DNA of 64,000 nt, from assembly GCA_025602905.1 (NCBI GenBank), contig JAHLKI010000013.1, positions 372,001 through 436,000 on the forward strand. Reading direction: 5' to 3'. The notes below the pieces were generated by a model, which saw only the letters and a list, made by a program, of their open reading frames with translations, was not told the DNA's origin and searched no databases. Source of the stretch: Phlyctochytrium arcticum (lineage: Eukaryota > Chytridiomycota > Chytridiomycetes > Chytridiales > Chytridiaceae). This document shows positions 10,833 through 23,800 of the stretch, in pieces. Position 1 is the stretch's first letter. Each line of letters starts with the position of its first letter. A program made the position numbers and the translations under genes.

Positions 10833-13218
10833 TTAGCCGCAGTAAGAGACTTCCCAAGGAGTTTGGAGACTGCCGGCGTGGCAACCAAATGCTGTTCCAA
10901 CCTTCTCTCCCTCGAGTCCGCCAATGGCAAAGATGGCGTTGATCAGACCACCAAGACCCTCACCGGCAATCAAACCAGAAGAAAGAGCGTAACCCCAGAC
11001 GGCCCAAGAAGCAGGGTTCTTGCGTTCCCAGACAGTCATCAGCAAGGCACCGATCACCATGGCGTTGGAGTATTGAGTTGTCTGCAAGACCCATGCGATA
11101 CCGATGGCGGAAAAGTTGGGAATCATCCACTTGTACTTCTTTGGGAGACGGTGCTTGGTGATGACGGCGATGATGGCGATGCATCCCAGGACGATGGCGG
11201 CGATTCCGGAGGAGGTGGGGATGGCGGGGTTGGGGGATGTAAGAGCCTCGGCAGTCTTGGCCCAGGCAGCCACGGATGGCAGAGCAAAGGGGCAAGTCTC
11301 GGCATCGACGTCGTTGATACAGGGATAGGCACCAGCGTAGAGAACGTACAGAGCGATACTGATAAAGACGGCACCAAAAGTACCGGCCATCTGGGCGTAG
11401 AATTGGGTCTTGGGGGAGGCGTGCAACAAGTGACCAGTCTTCAAATCTCCGACCATGTCGACGGCTTGGGAAGCGGCGGATCCAGAGATGGAACCGGCGA
11501 GCAAATTGGTCAACTGAGCCTTCTTCAAGAGATCACCCTCGGTCCAGCCCTTGGATCGTGAGACACCACCGAAAACAAACTGGGAAGACTTGGCAATGGC
11601 ACCGACTGGGTTGACATCGGTGGTTCCGGACGCTTGCAGACCGACAAAGGAGAAGATACAGGCGAGAATAATGGCCAAGATGGATTCATCGACACCGACG
11701 TCAAAGACAAAGGACATGACCAGGATGGTGGTGATGACAGACAAAACGAAACCGGAAACCCAAAGGACGGCTGGGACTTGTTCATGGGGTGGGGCTGGGT
11801 CATCGTCCTCCTCAATGGCACCACCAGCAACGGCAGAAGATTGACGGCGTCCCTTGAAACGTCCAACGATCAAAAGAACACCTCCCTTCATACCAGTGTA
11901 AATCATCCTCCAGTTCAAGAAGAGCTCCGTGAAGGAGGCGCAGATCATGGTAAGAATACCGGGCCACAACATCCAGTAACGAGCAGTGGGGAAGTTGGCG
12001 GGATCGTCGAGTTTGCTGAGCGTCATGAAGGGGGCGACAACCTTTCCGTTATGGTAAAGAGCAGGACCGACTACACCCCAGGCGAGGAAGGATCCAAACC
12101 ACATGGAGACCGAAGCGTGCAGACCAGTGAGCATACCAGCACCAATAAAAGCGGGAGTCCAGTCAAGGAACCAGGTCCAAGCATCAATTTCACGGGCAGC
12201 CTCCCATCCAGTAGCCTTGTAGATCCACCAGAAAACGTACCAAGTCTTGACTCCAGGGACAAAGAAGGCAAACACTGTCCACAGGATGGAACCCAACATC
12301 GAGTACGCCATAATCTTGGCCTTGAAGATTCCCTCGGCCTCACCACCGGTTTGGTGCAAAGACAGGATAGTGTTGGCGGAGGCAGTTGGGGTAGGGAAAA
12401 CGAGCTTTTGCTTGATGATAAAGTACTTTCGGAGGGGAATGGCGAAGAAGAGACCGTAGTAAGCAGTGATGAAGGTCAAGGCAAGAAGACGTCCAAACTG
12501 GTCCTTGGGGTTAAGAGAGTCGCCCATCAGCTTCAAGTGGTACATGGCAGGGACGGCAGCAACGAAGAGGGAGGAAAGACCACCGGCAGCGGTAGCAGCG
12601 GTTTGTACGGTACAGTTTTCCTTGGGACCAAAGTAGCGGCGACCAAACAGAGCTGGGAGCAGACGCGTTCCACTCTTCATGACGGCAAATCCAAAGATGG
12701 CACCGAAAAGCGAGGCACCGAATGTGAAACCTGGTTAAAGAGAGGGACAGAAATTCAGAATGACCGAACATTAAGGCACGATCGTTATAAACAAAGACGA
12801 ACTCACCAGTTTTGAGACCGAGATAAATGTTGGAGGCACCAACAATAGATCCCAAGATGGTACCAATCAAGAGGGCTCGGAAGGTGAGCGCAGTGCCTTC
12901 ATCAGGAAGCCCGACGGGCATGACCAGCTGGTCGAACCGACCAGAGTGCTCAAATCCATCAATATCGCCCTTTGCGTGGACACCGTGGTGGACAGTTGGG
13001 TCGGCGTGGTCGTGCGACATCTTTTCCTCACCGGCAGCAGTAGAGAGGTGGACGGTCGTGGCGTGCACGGCGGGTTCATGGTGAACGTGGCCTTCGGCGG
13101 TGGTATGAGCGACAGCCGTGGCAGCCGGGAGCGGGGCGACGACGGGGGCGGTGGTGGTGGTATGCGCGACCGTCGGGGCGACGACCGGGTCGGTCGTTGT
13201 CGTGTGGTGGGTAGACAT
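10833..13218 (-). CDS. Oligopeptide transporter (OPT) family protein
   Basis: Proton-coupled importer of small peptides, peptide-metal or siderophore-type substrates. Two exons: 13218-12807 and 12730-10833, 76-nt intron with GTGAGT donor; 769 aa. The first 85 residues are a His/Thr/Ala/Val-rich low-complexity tail with many His residues, which could bind metal. The core then shows the usual pattern of many hydrophobic helices, including the family-like RALLIGTILGS, LVFPTPTASA and DQFGRLLAL segments. A charged cytoplasmic loop with a run of acids (EEDDDP) lies mid-protein. It resembles the YSL-like/peptide OPT clade, but the substrate cannot be read from sequence. A long open frame on the opposite strand is a composition shadow. 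Confidence 0.88.
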
Positions 13219-15793
13219 GTCCGGCGTATGGAGTTTTCCGAAAGAGGTGGTGATGAGGATTCTAATCCGTCCTTTTTGGTCGGATGTCTAGTATGAGGCA
13301 AGGACGAGCGACCAGCGCACGATTCTACAAGCGACCAGCGCGGAACGACGTGTCTTGAAGAGATGTGGAGAGCGAGGTTTCGGATGGGTGAACCTGCAAA
13401 CGATGGAATCTACTTGACCAAAAAGCAAGGGCGGGACGGGGGCCTACCGAAACGTCTTTATGCAGATCTACACGTCGCGTACGTTCGTGGCCGCAAAGCT
13501 CCGCGGTCCGTGAACCACGCATTCTGACACTGGCAAATGTGGGACACTGATCAAGCCGGTGGATGCAACAGATTTCCCAATCACACCCAACTTGTCCGCG
13601 GGAGACGCTTCCGGTGATTGGGTGGCCCAGCCATCTACACCATTGTGCGCCGGTCGGGCGACGGGCGCTGGGTTTGGAAAAGGCACACCTCGGATGCGCA
13701 CAGATCTGGAGGAGTCTCGCAAAATGCAGCGTGATACCAAGCGAAGAAACTGTATGGACTTGTTGCTGAGGCGTGTTTGAGCGCAGGTTTGAGCTTGTTT
13801 GCATTTGAAACCGGAGCTGCTGCTACTTGCTGCCAGGACAGTTTCGGGCATCAAGCAAATCCACCACATAGTATCATACTCTCGTACACGACCCCTGTGG
13901 GAACCGCAATTGCAAGGTTAAATCTAAATGAAGGCACAGGCAATTCTGGTGTCTACCTGTTATCCCCTCGAAGTTCTACTGCATTCATCAAACTCGGGCC
14001 CGCCGCCTCATTATTACTCTCCTGGTTGTTGTATTCGAGTATGGCTCCGTTTTTAGAGTTTAACGGGACATTTGCCATCTGGCATCTGAAAGCGATTGCC
14101 ATATCTTTCGCCTACGAGTAGGAGCTCACCTCAGCGCGCTGGTGGATTTGTATTACTCGTAAGTGGTGGACCACAGTCCAAGGACTTCAAGCAGGACAGC
14201 CAGTATCGCGCTGATAGTCTGATACGCTGGCATTATTCATGACGGATCATGTTGACATGTTGAATTCAGGATCCCCTCGAGGTAATTAGTTTCGCATGTC
14301 GAGTTCTTCAATTCTCCAGTGTTCTGCAACGTTTTGGAGCAGCTTTGTTTACTGTAAACAAATGCTTTTACACTTTCACACTTGAAAAATTTTCGCTGCC
14401 GAGAGTCGGAGTCGTCGTAGTCGTAATCGCGGTTCCCTCAGAATCCCCCGACGAAACAGCGTCAGACACTTGATATCAAAATTCTGGGTCTGTGCCGAAC
14501 AACCCGGCTCTGTGATCACGAATTTCGATAATCGTGAATCAACAATATCTGTTGTTAAAAGTTGCATGATAAAACTCGAGTACGAGTATGGACGGCTGCC
14601 GTCGCATCCACAAATCGCGTTGATGAAAGTCGTAGATTTGCAGCCAAAAATTCATTGCAAATGTGCGTGATAATTTGTTGCATTCATCTCTTGCGATGCG
14701 TATGCATGGTCAAAGCAAACTCGAGTCAAATGTTGGTGTTGGTGACCGCTCCAGATCTACGGCTCTAATCCGCTTCCGAATTGACCCCCTTCTGGTTGGC
14801 AAATGTATTAATTTTTAGACGTCTCTGATTTTACGCCGAGTATTCGAGTAATCAGTTCGAGTATGACTGTCAGTGAGGAGAACTTTCAACTTTGGGAAGT
14901 CGGTAGGACAGATGGCAAGCACACCATTGAATTAGCCCTTCTGTAAATTCGATCGGCCCAACGGCGTCCACTCTTTGCCATCTTTGGAGCCTCCCTCGAC
15001 GTTTGTAATTTAGGGTGGATTTACCCCCCAATATGGCAAACACCCAAACACATGTTCCAAGTGCATGTAAATTACTCCCTCGGTACCGGTACAGTATTTA
15101 CTCTCCGCCTGCGGAAATGATCCCACATCGTTTGCAAACTGCAATGAACATTATCCGTATCGGCGATGGAGACGCTGCCGGAGCCCGAGAAGAGCAAAAC
15201 AGCCGGCCTCATTTGCAACATAAAGCGGAGTACGCCAGTACAATACAGCAGACGCTCAAACAATGAGAATGAACCGGGAAAAAGTAGAGCAAATGATACT
15301 TGACACTCGATCGAAGTAAATGGAAGTATCGAAGTAGAAGAGAAGGATGGATAACTTCCAGCCGATGCGCAGCGGCTGGCCAAGGCCCAATGGACGGAAC
15401 GTGGCTTGAGCCTGTGTCATCGCGATGTGTCATCAGCGGAAACTACCCCACAGCGTCGCAGCAGTCTCTTTCCCTATGTCAAAATCTTGCAATATATAGT
15501 CTCGACCCTTTTCGACTGCCGGAGAAATACGGACGAACCATTCATACACTCTGAATCGAAGGAACCTCACTGTCCATTTATCTGCATCGAGTAATATAGC
15601 TCAACTTAGCATCCAATACTTGCTTCTTGCACCCTCAATCTCAATCGACAACGACGACAAGAGACTGACATTACCTCCATACCCCACATTATGAAGTTTA
15701 TGGCTGCATACCATCCTCCTCGAATAAGACACTGATTACCAGAAACTCAAGCCAAACCCATTCATTCACACACCTCCACAATCTATTTTACGT
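13219..15793. other. 2.6-kb intergenic region with TCGAGTA half-sites
   Basis: No convincing gene: the open frames here (up to about 160 aa) lack domains and splice structure. It contains the OPT promoter and the leader of the GTPase gene. Copies or near-copies of TTCGAGTA/CTCGAGTA recur at about 14033, 14574, 14843 and 14857, related to the TACTCGAGTA palindrome seen elsewhere in the window. GTCG-rich simple sequence is at about 14404-14430. Confidence 0.45.
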
Positions 15794-17902
15794 ATGTTTC
15801 GCAAACAAGAGGCCACGAGTCTGGCCCTCTCTACTACAATGAACAGCTTTATGGCTGAACGTGAGCATGATACCCGATTGCCCCCAGAGGTCGAGCAAGG
15901 CAATGTAAGTTCAGCACACTGTCAACCTGATTCCGACACGCGTTTCTCACCAAGTCAAACAGGTGGAATATAAACTGCAACTCATTAATACCCCGCCCGA
16001 TCGCTTAGAGCATCTAATAACACAGCTGAAGTGGAGGTAGGGATCTTCGTTCGTCTGAAATTTGCGCAATTTCTCTGAGCTTTTCAATTTTACCAAAGGC
16101 TTGCTGAAGGGTATGGGGAAGCCATGTACGAGATCGGCGTATCCGACAAGGGCGTCCTGGTGGGCCTTACCCAGGAGAACCTGAACAATTCATTTGCTAC
16201 TCTGAAGAAGATGGGCGAAGCTTTACGCGCTGATGTGTCAATCATCCGCGAGCGGGTCGTTACCCCCGCAACCGTTGAACCGGTGCGCAAAGTAGCCGAG
16301 GTCTTGTTCCGAAAATGTCTCACGGACGACCAGCATTTCCTGGAGATTCGGGTTGCCATTATCGGCGGGGCAGATGCCGGCAAGTCGACTCTTTTGGGTG
16401 TCCTAGCATACAGCGAAAACGACAATGGGCGCGGAAAGGCACGTTTGAATTTGCTGCGACATCGCCATGAAATCGAGTCGGGCCGGACATCGTCCATCTC
16501 TCATCAAATCGTCGGGTTTGATCCCCATGGCGCAATCATCAATTACGCTTCCACCAACGTCCACACCTGGGCTCAGATCTGCGAGACGGCCGCTAAGGTG
16601 GTTACATTTCTCGACATGTGTGGCCATCCAAAGTATCAAAAGACAACCCTCAGCGGTTTAACTGGACATGCTCCCGACTACGGTTGTCTTATTATCGGTG
16701 CCAACACTGGCGTGACTGAAATCACCAAGGAGCATCTCGGAATTGCTGTTGCGCTCAAGGTTCCCGTATTCATTGTCATTACAAAAATTGACATTGCCAA
16801 CTCGACCCAGTTGACAAGAACTGTTTCCTCCCTGTTGACATTACTCAAATTACCGGGCATAAGACGACTCCCGTTGATTGTGCAGAATGAAGACGATCTT
16901 GTCGTGGCAGTGTCCAATTTCCTAGACTCAAGGTACTTTTTCTGAAAGTCTCTTGCTCTTGCATGAACCATTCTGGTGATGACTTCTTTCGCCTGTTTCT
17001 TTTCAGAGTGATTCCAATATTTCTCACTTCAAGCGTAACAGGAGAAAACCTGTCGTTGCTTATTGGGTTTCTGAACCTTTTGCATAAGCCCGTCAACAAG
17101 CTTCCTACCTTAAACAAGGAAGAGGTGCAGTTTCAGGTGGAGGAAGTTTATTCTGTTCCAGGTGAGATATTTAAAGAAATTTGAGCATGACCGTAAATGC
17201 TTAAAGAGTTTGAGGACAGATGTTGGCAGCGTTGTTGGCGGCAAACTCTTATCTGGCGGCATCCCGACCCATCGAGCCTCCTCCAACAACGTATACTACC
17301 TTGGTCCTGACCGCGGACATTATGCCCTAGTGCGCATCATGTCCATCCATCGACAGCGTTGTCCCGTCAGCTTTATTCAATCTGGACAAGCAGCTACCTG
17401 TGCCCTGGGCTTTCTTAGCAACCCAAACGGCGGATTTGACCACCACACGGAACCCCCTGACATGAGCAACATGATTTGCAGCACAAGTGCACCAGCAGGC
17501 TTCCGATTACGCAAAGGACAGGTGTTGCTATCCGAGTTGCCACCCCCACCTGTCTGGGACTTTGAGGCTGAGCTGACCGTTCTCCATGCGCTCGGACAGG
17601 TCGGAGTTGGATGTCACGGGATGCTGTATGTTGGCGCGGTCAGACAGGGAGCCAAAGTCATCCGAATCAGCCCTGTCTCTTCGCAGAGTGTCTCGGACGG
17701 AAAAGGAGTTGCGGGCCATGCTACTAGCCCGGTGCCTACGGCGCTCAAGACGGGCGACTGCGCACGCGTTCAGTTCCAATTTGCCCACGAGCCAGAATGG
17801 ATTGTTGCCGGGCGGACAGTGCTGTTCCGGGGTGAAGGATCAATGAAGTGTGTAGGAGAGGTCGTCAAAGTCAATGGCGCGGCACCAGTGGAGGATAGAT
17901 GA
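15794..17902 (+). CDS. GTPBP1: GTP-binding protein 1/2-like translational GTPase
   Basis: EF-Tu/eEF1A-like GTPase of the GTPBP1/GTPBP2 group, linked in animals to ribosome rescue and mRNA decay. Five exons: 15794-15904, 15963-16036, 16099-16932, 17007-17161, 17220-17902; 618 aa. The family hallmark DRLEHLITQLKWR-L.EG.GEA spans exons 2 and 3. The G1 loop GGADAGKST is at 151-159, G3 is DMCGH, and G4 is ITKID. Domains II and III follow (VPDVGSVVGG, SGQAATCALG). The last acceptor (ending 17219) was chosen because only it restores the VP-DVGSVVGG register. Vertebrate members have D where this G1 loop has DA (NVDSGKST versus GADAGKST), so binding residues are kept. Members are missing from many yeasts, so this points to an early-diverging fungus. 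Confidence 0.92.
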
Positions 17903-18699
17903 ACCTCACTTTGATCCTCTCTTTGACTAGGAGTAGTAACTGTAGTGTCCTTTCTTTGCTAAGAAGATTTTAGTAGAGACGGTCCATATAGCGTCAAAAA
18001 ATCGGACATTTGCTTGGTTTACTTAGATGTTCCATCCGCGACCCTTTTATATGGTATACCGGGATACCAACGCCCATTTAGCGCGGCCAATAGGATTATA
18101 CGTGGCGAATGCGTCTGATTCTCACGGGTGGATGCCTGCGATGTAACGATATCCAACTGGCGCAAATTGATGCCATTCATCTTACATCTAATGAATGCAC
18201 GGCACAGGCTCATTACATCTTCCAATAGTGACTGAACAGGTCCAAGATCGACGGGCGTATGGTAGCTATTGAAAACGAATGGCTCGTGGAAGATGTTGAT
18301 CCATCACAAAGATAATCGGCCAAAATGCATTATGAGCACAGGCAAACAAATGGAACCGTCTTCGGATGAAGCACGGGATTAAAGTTCCAATTCTGGATTA
18401 TATATAGCGCTGTGTGATGGCTTTCGGTGATCGGTTTCGTCTTCATCGTTGAAGGAAATTATGGATACTTCCTGGTCGAAAGAGGCCAAATTTCCACAGC
18501 CTACCGAGAAAAGGTCAGCTCCTTGGGCCCATCTTAAGGCACAGCGAAAGAATAGAATATCGATACAGCATACTCGATCGAGAGTCAAGGGGTATATATA
18601 CATGGTGCTCAAGATGTGAGGGTGATGGCACAGTCATGCACTTCAAGTCGGAGATGTTGGAGAACAAGATCGATCTGTCGAAGCAAGCATAATCGCGGC
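17903..18699. other. Intergenic region upstream of the SERGEF-like gene
   Basis: No supported gene. Two TATA-like stretches face right: TTATATATAG at about 18395 and GGTATATATA at 18591-18600. The second lies about 100 bases before the preferred ATG at 18700. Confidence 0.45.
18591..18600 (+). promoter_or_regulatory. TATA-like element of the SERGEF-like gene
   Basis: GGTATATATA. If transcription begins about 30 bases downstream, the ATG at 18616 would fall before or at the start site, which supports ATG 18700 as the true start. Confidence 0.35.
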
Positions 18700-19795
18700 A
18701 TGCCTCTGTATGCGTTCGGGTCAAACTCTTATGGGCAGCTGGGGACCGGGAACAAGGAGGATGCTCATAAACCAAGTCAAAGCATCTTGCCACAATCTTT
18801 CCTGGATTCGACACCGCGCGTTATGACTGGGGGAGCCAATCACTCGCTCATTGTCTCTGCGGATGGGATGGTTTTCACCTGTGGCCGCAACGATGAAGGA
18901 CAACTGGGCCTTGAAGGTCCTGCCCGCGAGTCTTTCTGTGAAGTTGTGCTGGACTCGAGCGTTCCGAGAGAAGCTTGCGAAGCAAGATGTGGGTGGGATC
19001 ATTCACTCGTTACAGACAGCGACGGCAAAGTGTTTGGCTTTGGATCCAACGAATTCGGGCAGCTTGGGCTCGGAATGAGCAAATATGTTATTTTTAATCG
19101 CCCTCATATAGTATCTGTACCGGGTCCGGTCAGAAAGTGTGCTGCTGGTCTGCGACACTCTGTTTTGCTGTTGAACGATGGATCAGTTTGGGGCATGGGA
19201 TTGGAACGCTTTGGCCAGCTTGGGGTTTGGGTCAGACGATGGAGTGAGATCTACATATAAACCGCTTCGGCTGCCTTTACCACCATGTACAGATATTGCC
19301 GCTGGAGAGCATCATACACTTGGCCTTACGAGATCAGGGACTATCATTGGGATGGGCCGCAACCGCCACGGACAGCTCCTCCCGGCCACACCTAGCAAGG
19401 AGGTACGGGTGCCCGTCGAGGTCCGCAGTGCGGATGAGCAGCAAGTTTTATGGCAGATAGCATGCGGTTGGAGCTTCTCTGTCTGTATCAGCGTCAATGG
19501 CAAACTGGAAATGTGGGGCCGGGACGATCACCATCAGACGGCTGGCTCAAGTCGCTCAGAGGTGCATGAGGTCTCTTGTGGCAGCGAGCATGTTCTATGT
19601 CTAACGACTGCCAGCGCTTGCCTTGCCTGGGGCTGGAACGAGCATGGCAACTGTGGAGTGGGCCACTGCAACGATGTTACGAGTCCACAAACGGTTGTGT
19701 CTTCAGGCGTAACCAAGATTGGATGCGGATACGGACATTCACTTTTATACATTTCACCACCACCAATAATAGACAAGGCGGGAGTACACAACTGA
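18700..19795 (+). CDS. SERGEF: SERGEF/DelGEF-like RCC1-repeat protein, with a one-base frame break
   Basis: Seven-bladed RCC1-type beta-propeller, closest in my reading to SERGEF (DelGEF), which in animals binds the exocyst subunit Sec5 and affects secretion. The start MPLYAFGSNSYGQLG..KED aligns with the SERGEF N-terminus; an upstream in-frame ATG (18616) adds only a basic extension. Repeats recur about every 50 residues (SNEFGQLG, ERFGQLG), and the SERGEF-like VSCGSEH and WGWNEHGNCG are near the end. At the GGGG run 19222-19225 the frame must shift by one base: the first frame stops at 19260 while homology continues in the +1 frame to the stop at 19795. No intron can explain a one-base shift. 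It is either an assembly/sequencing error or a young pseudogene. Confidence 0.75.
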
Positions 19796-20868
19796 GTTGC
19801 AAGTTTCAATTGTTTAATCATTATTATTAGGAAAGACAATATGATGGAAATGTGTGATGGAAAATTGCCAAGTCATTTCACCGACCATCCAAAGGAGCGG
19901 GCCGACTCCAGCTTGGCACCCGTTTTCCAGCACTGGGTTGATTCTGCTTATCCCTGACGACACGCCTGCATTATCGCATGACTATCCTTTGCCGAAGCAA
20001 AAGTCACCTTGCGGACGGTGCTTTTTAAAGGGTAAGGTTTCTTCCTTATCAGAAAAGAAGAAAAGAAGCAGCAGAGGCGGGGGAACCTTTTTTTTTGAAA
20101 CCTGACGTTCCTTAACCGAAAAAATGAATTTCACGTTGGGAAAATTTCAAGGACCCCGCCCATACAAGCTGAGGCACACCGGCAGTATGCAATAAAGCTT
20201 TCGAATTTTGTTGAAGTTCCAACGTAGGTTCCATGATCCAAGAAATCTTCGGAATTCACCAGAAGGGCGTGAGTAGATTAAGTGAGGAATCCCGGGAATA
20301 CCCGTAAAATCTTTGATTCTTTAAAAACGCTATATGTACCTGGATATGGAGCATCTGGGGGTTAAAAGATTTGTATGATATCTAACCATTATATATATCT
20401 TGACATGTGCAAAATGGCGAACAAGGAACTATCATGATGTGCCTTAAAAAGATGCATGCAAATACCTGCTGAATAACGAGCAAAACCTTTTAGTTCACGA
20501 AAGTTCACAGATTGATCTAAGCGTTGGAATTCACAACATACGCTGTATTTTGCCGTATCATTTCCCATTCTCTGACCAAAAAATAAACCCAGAGCACCTT
20601 ACTCGCGATGACAGCACGCGTGCGCGTTTGGCAAGCCCCCCGTTTCCCATCGCTCTCGACTCCTCTTGGAAACTTCCCGAACGTTCCCAGCCAATCAAAC
20701 AGGGCCGCGAGCAGATGGCGTGCGATGAATTTTTTTTTCCGAATAGCGACGTCCCGCGCCTCAGCGCTTGGCGGTATAAAAAGACCTCTGTTGAGCCGCC
20801 CGCCCCAGAACATGCCGACATCCACGACATCCACGACATTCACGACAACCACCCACTGAAAAACAAAA
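19796..20868. other. Intergenic region upstream of the Fanzor gene
   Basis: About 1.07 kb without a supported gene. Purine-rich sequence with a run of nine T is at about 20085-20096. A short tandem motif based on GACATCCAC lies at about 20817-20845 in the presumed 5'UTR. I looked for terminal inverted repeats matching the far side of the Fanzor gene and found none by eye. Confidence 0.45.
20775..20782 (+). promoter_or_regulatory. TATA box of the Fanzor gene
   Basis: TATAAAAA lies 87 bases upstream of the ATG at 20869 (context AAAAATGC), following a GC-rich stretch. The spacing suits a short 5'UTR and suggests the gene has its own promoter. Confidence 0.5.
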
Positions 20869-23800
20869 ATGCAGTGTCCTCATGGGAAACCGTGGGGGCA
20901 CTGTTTCGTCGCGGATTGCGCTCGCCAATTCAATCATAGCACCACGGGGGGGGGGGGGGGGGGGGGGCCGCAACGCCAACGGGAGGCACCTGCTGCTCGA
21001 CTTCGTCTGGTAAGGGGGTGTGGATGGTGGTCTACGCATGTTAAACACACGACTCACCTGCAATTTCCTTCTCATTCTCAGAGCCAGGTCCATCATTCAA
21101 TCCCAAGAATGCCAAACGTATCCCACGCCCTTCTCAGCCAGGCAGAAAGTCCAAACGCCCTCGACCTCGCACACCTTCTCCACGCACACCCTCTCCACCT
21201 CCTTCGGCGTCGTCTCGACCTCAAGAACCGTTGTTGTCCTCGTCTCCAATGCGAGAAGGAGAAGCTATCCAAGGACGCAGTAAGTTCAACAAACCCAGAC
21301 GGAAACGAGAGTCACTCACAACTAAACCGTTACTCCGTCATTACTAGGAAGACAAAAGAACCCTTGCGATTGCCACTTGCTCGACTCTACCATTCAAAAT
21401 ATGACCGTCCATTACCGCTCTAACCAGAGGGAGTGTTTGCTGCACGGCAAGTCGTTGGCTGAACGAAAGGAGCTCAAACGCCAGATCACAAGAATCAAGA
21501 CCGGCGAGCCTGTACGATCGTCTACAGGCAGCGCCCATTCCAAGTCGTCGACTTCTCGCCCACTTCCAGGAGGTCAACCGACTCTTTCAGCTCCCTCACA
21601 ACCATTGGATTTAAGCGTCACAGAGCGACCGCCGACAGTGGTAAACGAGACGGATCAGGTAGACGAGGAGCAGGAGGTTCAGGAAGACCAAATGGGGGAG
21701 AATGAGGAGCAGCAGGAACAGGAGGAATCAAACGCAAAGTCGAAATTCAGCGTGAAGTTGGGACTCACAAAAACAGTCAAGTCGGAAATGGGCGAACGCA
21801 TCGTGGACGCCGTTCTGAGGTGAGATTTTCTTTGGAGTCTGTGGAGGATTGCCCGAACTTCTGCTCAATTGTGACGTCTGAATAGCTTCAACGAAATCAC
21901 CTACCATGGTCTCAAACTACTCTCCGTATACACCATCATGTTGGGGAAGACGCTTCCACCCTTCGACCGTCCGGATGGGAAAAGGCTCATTCGACAGTGT
22001 TTCTACGCTGTTTCGGTGACGACGAGACAAACCGTACCGGCGACACCGGTGGATCCTCGCCTCAAAAGAGCCTTCGATGAGTACCGAAAACAGCTTCCCG
22101 AACAGGATCGTAAATGGCCTTCCAGAGAAGCGTTGAATCAGTCTTTGACCTACCACACCACCACCGTCATGGCTGACATTCGTCGTCACATCGTCGTTCA
22201 TCTGGTGAGCCGAATCACAAAATACGCCAGGATCAAGCTCACCCACATTCTTGGATCATCCCCTTCCAACGTCTCCTTGGATCCCCGCGACGTAAAGGAG
22301 CTTGCTCAGCGATTAACCAAGCGCCTTGTCTACAATGAGAAGCAAGCCTGGGTAATCGCCAAAAACAAGAATGAAGACCCTCCCCCCATTCCTGCTTGGA
22401 CGAGACCTTCTGATGTGTACGACATTCTCAGGCTTCCAACGAGCCCCCAACGCAAGTCTGATCAACACCTCTTCAGCCTTCTGTCCACTCACAAGGAACT
22501 TGCGACTGCTGTTTCCCAGGTCTTCGACTCTGTGGTCCATCGCGTCGAAGGCAGCGGTGGTCTTCCGATTTGCTCCAGCAAAGCCCGCGACCAATATAAC
22601 GAAACGGGAACAGAAAACCCATGGCTGAAACGTTACTATCCCCTGCATCGTTTCCTTCTGCGAGAAATGGAAGAACTGAACGGGCCAGTAGACAACAACA
22701 TTGCCGGCGATGGTTCAGAGGAACCCATACGGATTGCGGAAGCCGCTCCTCACATTCATCACGCTTGGGCTCGGCGGAAGGTGACAAAAATATGTGGACG
22801 ACACCCCGAAGTCTTCGTTTCCCGCCGTTCAAGACGGCGCGCCGCAATGGCGTTGTTGAAGGCAGTGACCAACCGGCTGACCTTGGAAGCCAACAGTGAA
22901 GGTAAAGTATTGCGAATCGCCATTATGAAGTGCGTTCGGTAGGACTCATCAGAATCAAACAGGCTCGAGTCGAGGGAATAGAAGCTGCAAACGCAGAGGA
23001 ATATTGCCTGAATCCATCATGACGGAGGTAAAGACAAAGGCAGCAAAAACAATCCGAAAACTGGAAGAAGGGAGCTTTTGCTTGAAAGGGACCGGAAAGC
23101 CCACTGGCCAGGACCCTTCCCGCCTGTGGACGTTATTGCCACAACCTTCTCTTCGCCGCCGCCACATGCTCTTGGACACCACAACCCTGGTAGAACTCTA
23201 CAAAATTATCGACTGTCGACGGGCCCTCGAATACGAAACGGCCAGACTAGCCGACCGGAAAAAAATTTGGGCTCAAGTTTTTCATCTCGAACGTGTGAAG
23301 GGCGTGGACTTTTCTGAAAGGTAATTGTTCGCCGTTTCTGTGGAAGTGTTGTTGGCCGATACTGATAGAGTTTACGTGCAGACCATTGCAAGGGAAGAGA
23401 CGCGAGTTCACGAATATCATCAGCACCGACGGGGAGGCTTGTTCCTTTATTTGTCGTCGACCGAAGGCTGGAGCAACTGGAAAAGCGGATCCTCCATCCC
23501 CAAGATCGGTTTGTTTTGACGAAGAAGTGGTCTTCCGATCTATCGACCCGGGCGAGTCGGATGTTATTTCCGGATTTATTCCGAGAATGACCTTTGACCC
23601 GGACGACCGTCACCGTCTGTCACCATCGTTTCAACCGGATATCGACCAACAACGGATGCCTGCCACTAGTTCGCCGCACCAACAACGGAAGGAAAAGGCA
23701 AAAATGGGCAAGGAAACAACATTTGGCATGTCCGGAAAGGAGTGGCGGCACCTGGCCGGACACAACTTCACAGACCAGTGGCGAGACGCCTGGAAGAAGG

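Noticed and set aside
11634..12815. 393-codon open frame on the plus strand
   Set aside because: Lies exactly antisense to the conserved OPT transporter exon; Gly/Asp/Ser-rich composition is the mirror of the transporter's codon use.
19216..19260. Intron as explanation for the SERGEF frame shift
   Set aside because: Homology is continuous on both sides of a single extra base; no room for an intron.
20869..21423. Single 184-codon frame starting at the Fanzor ATG
   Set aside because: It reads straight through two GT-AG introns; the downstream part is a shifted shadow. Exon structure of the Fanzor gene explains it better.
22943..23020. Fanzor intron 4 acceptor at 22942
   Set aside because: It leads to a stop within 26 codons; the acceptor ending at 22962 joins the open frame and keeps the protein in register.
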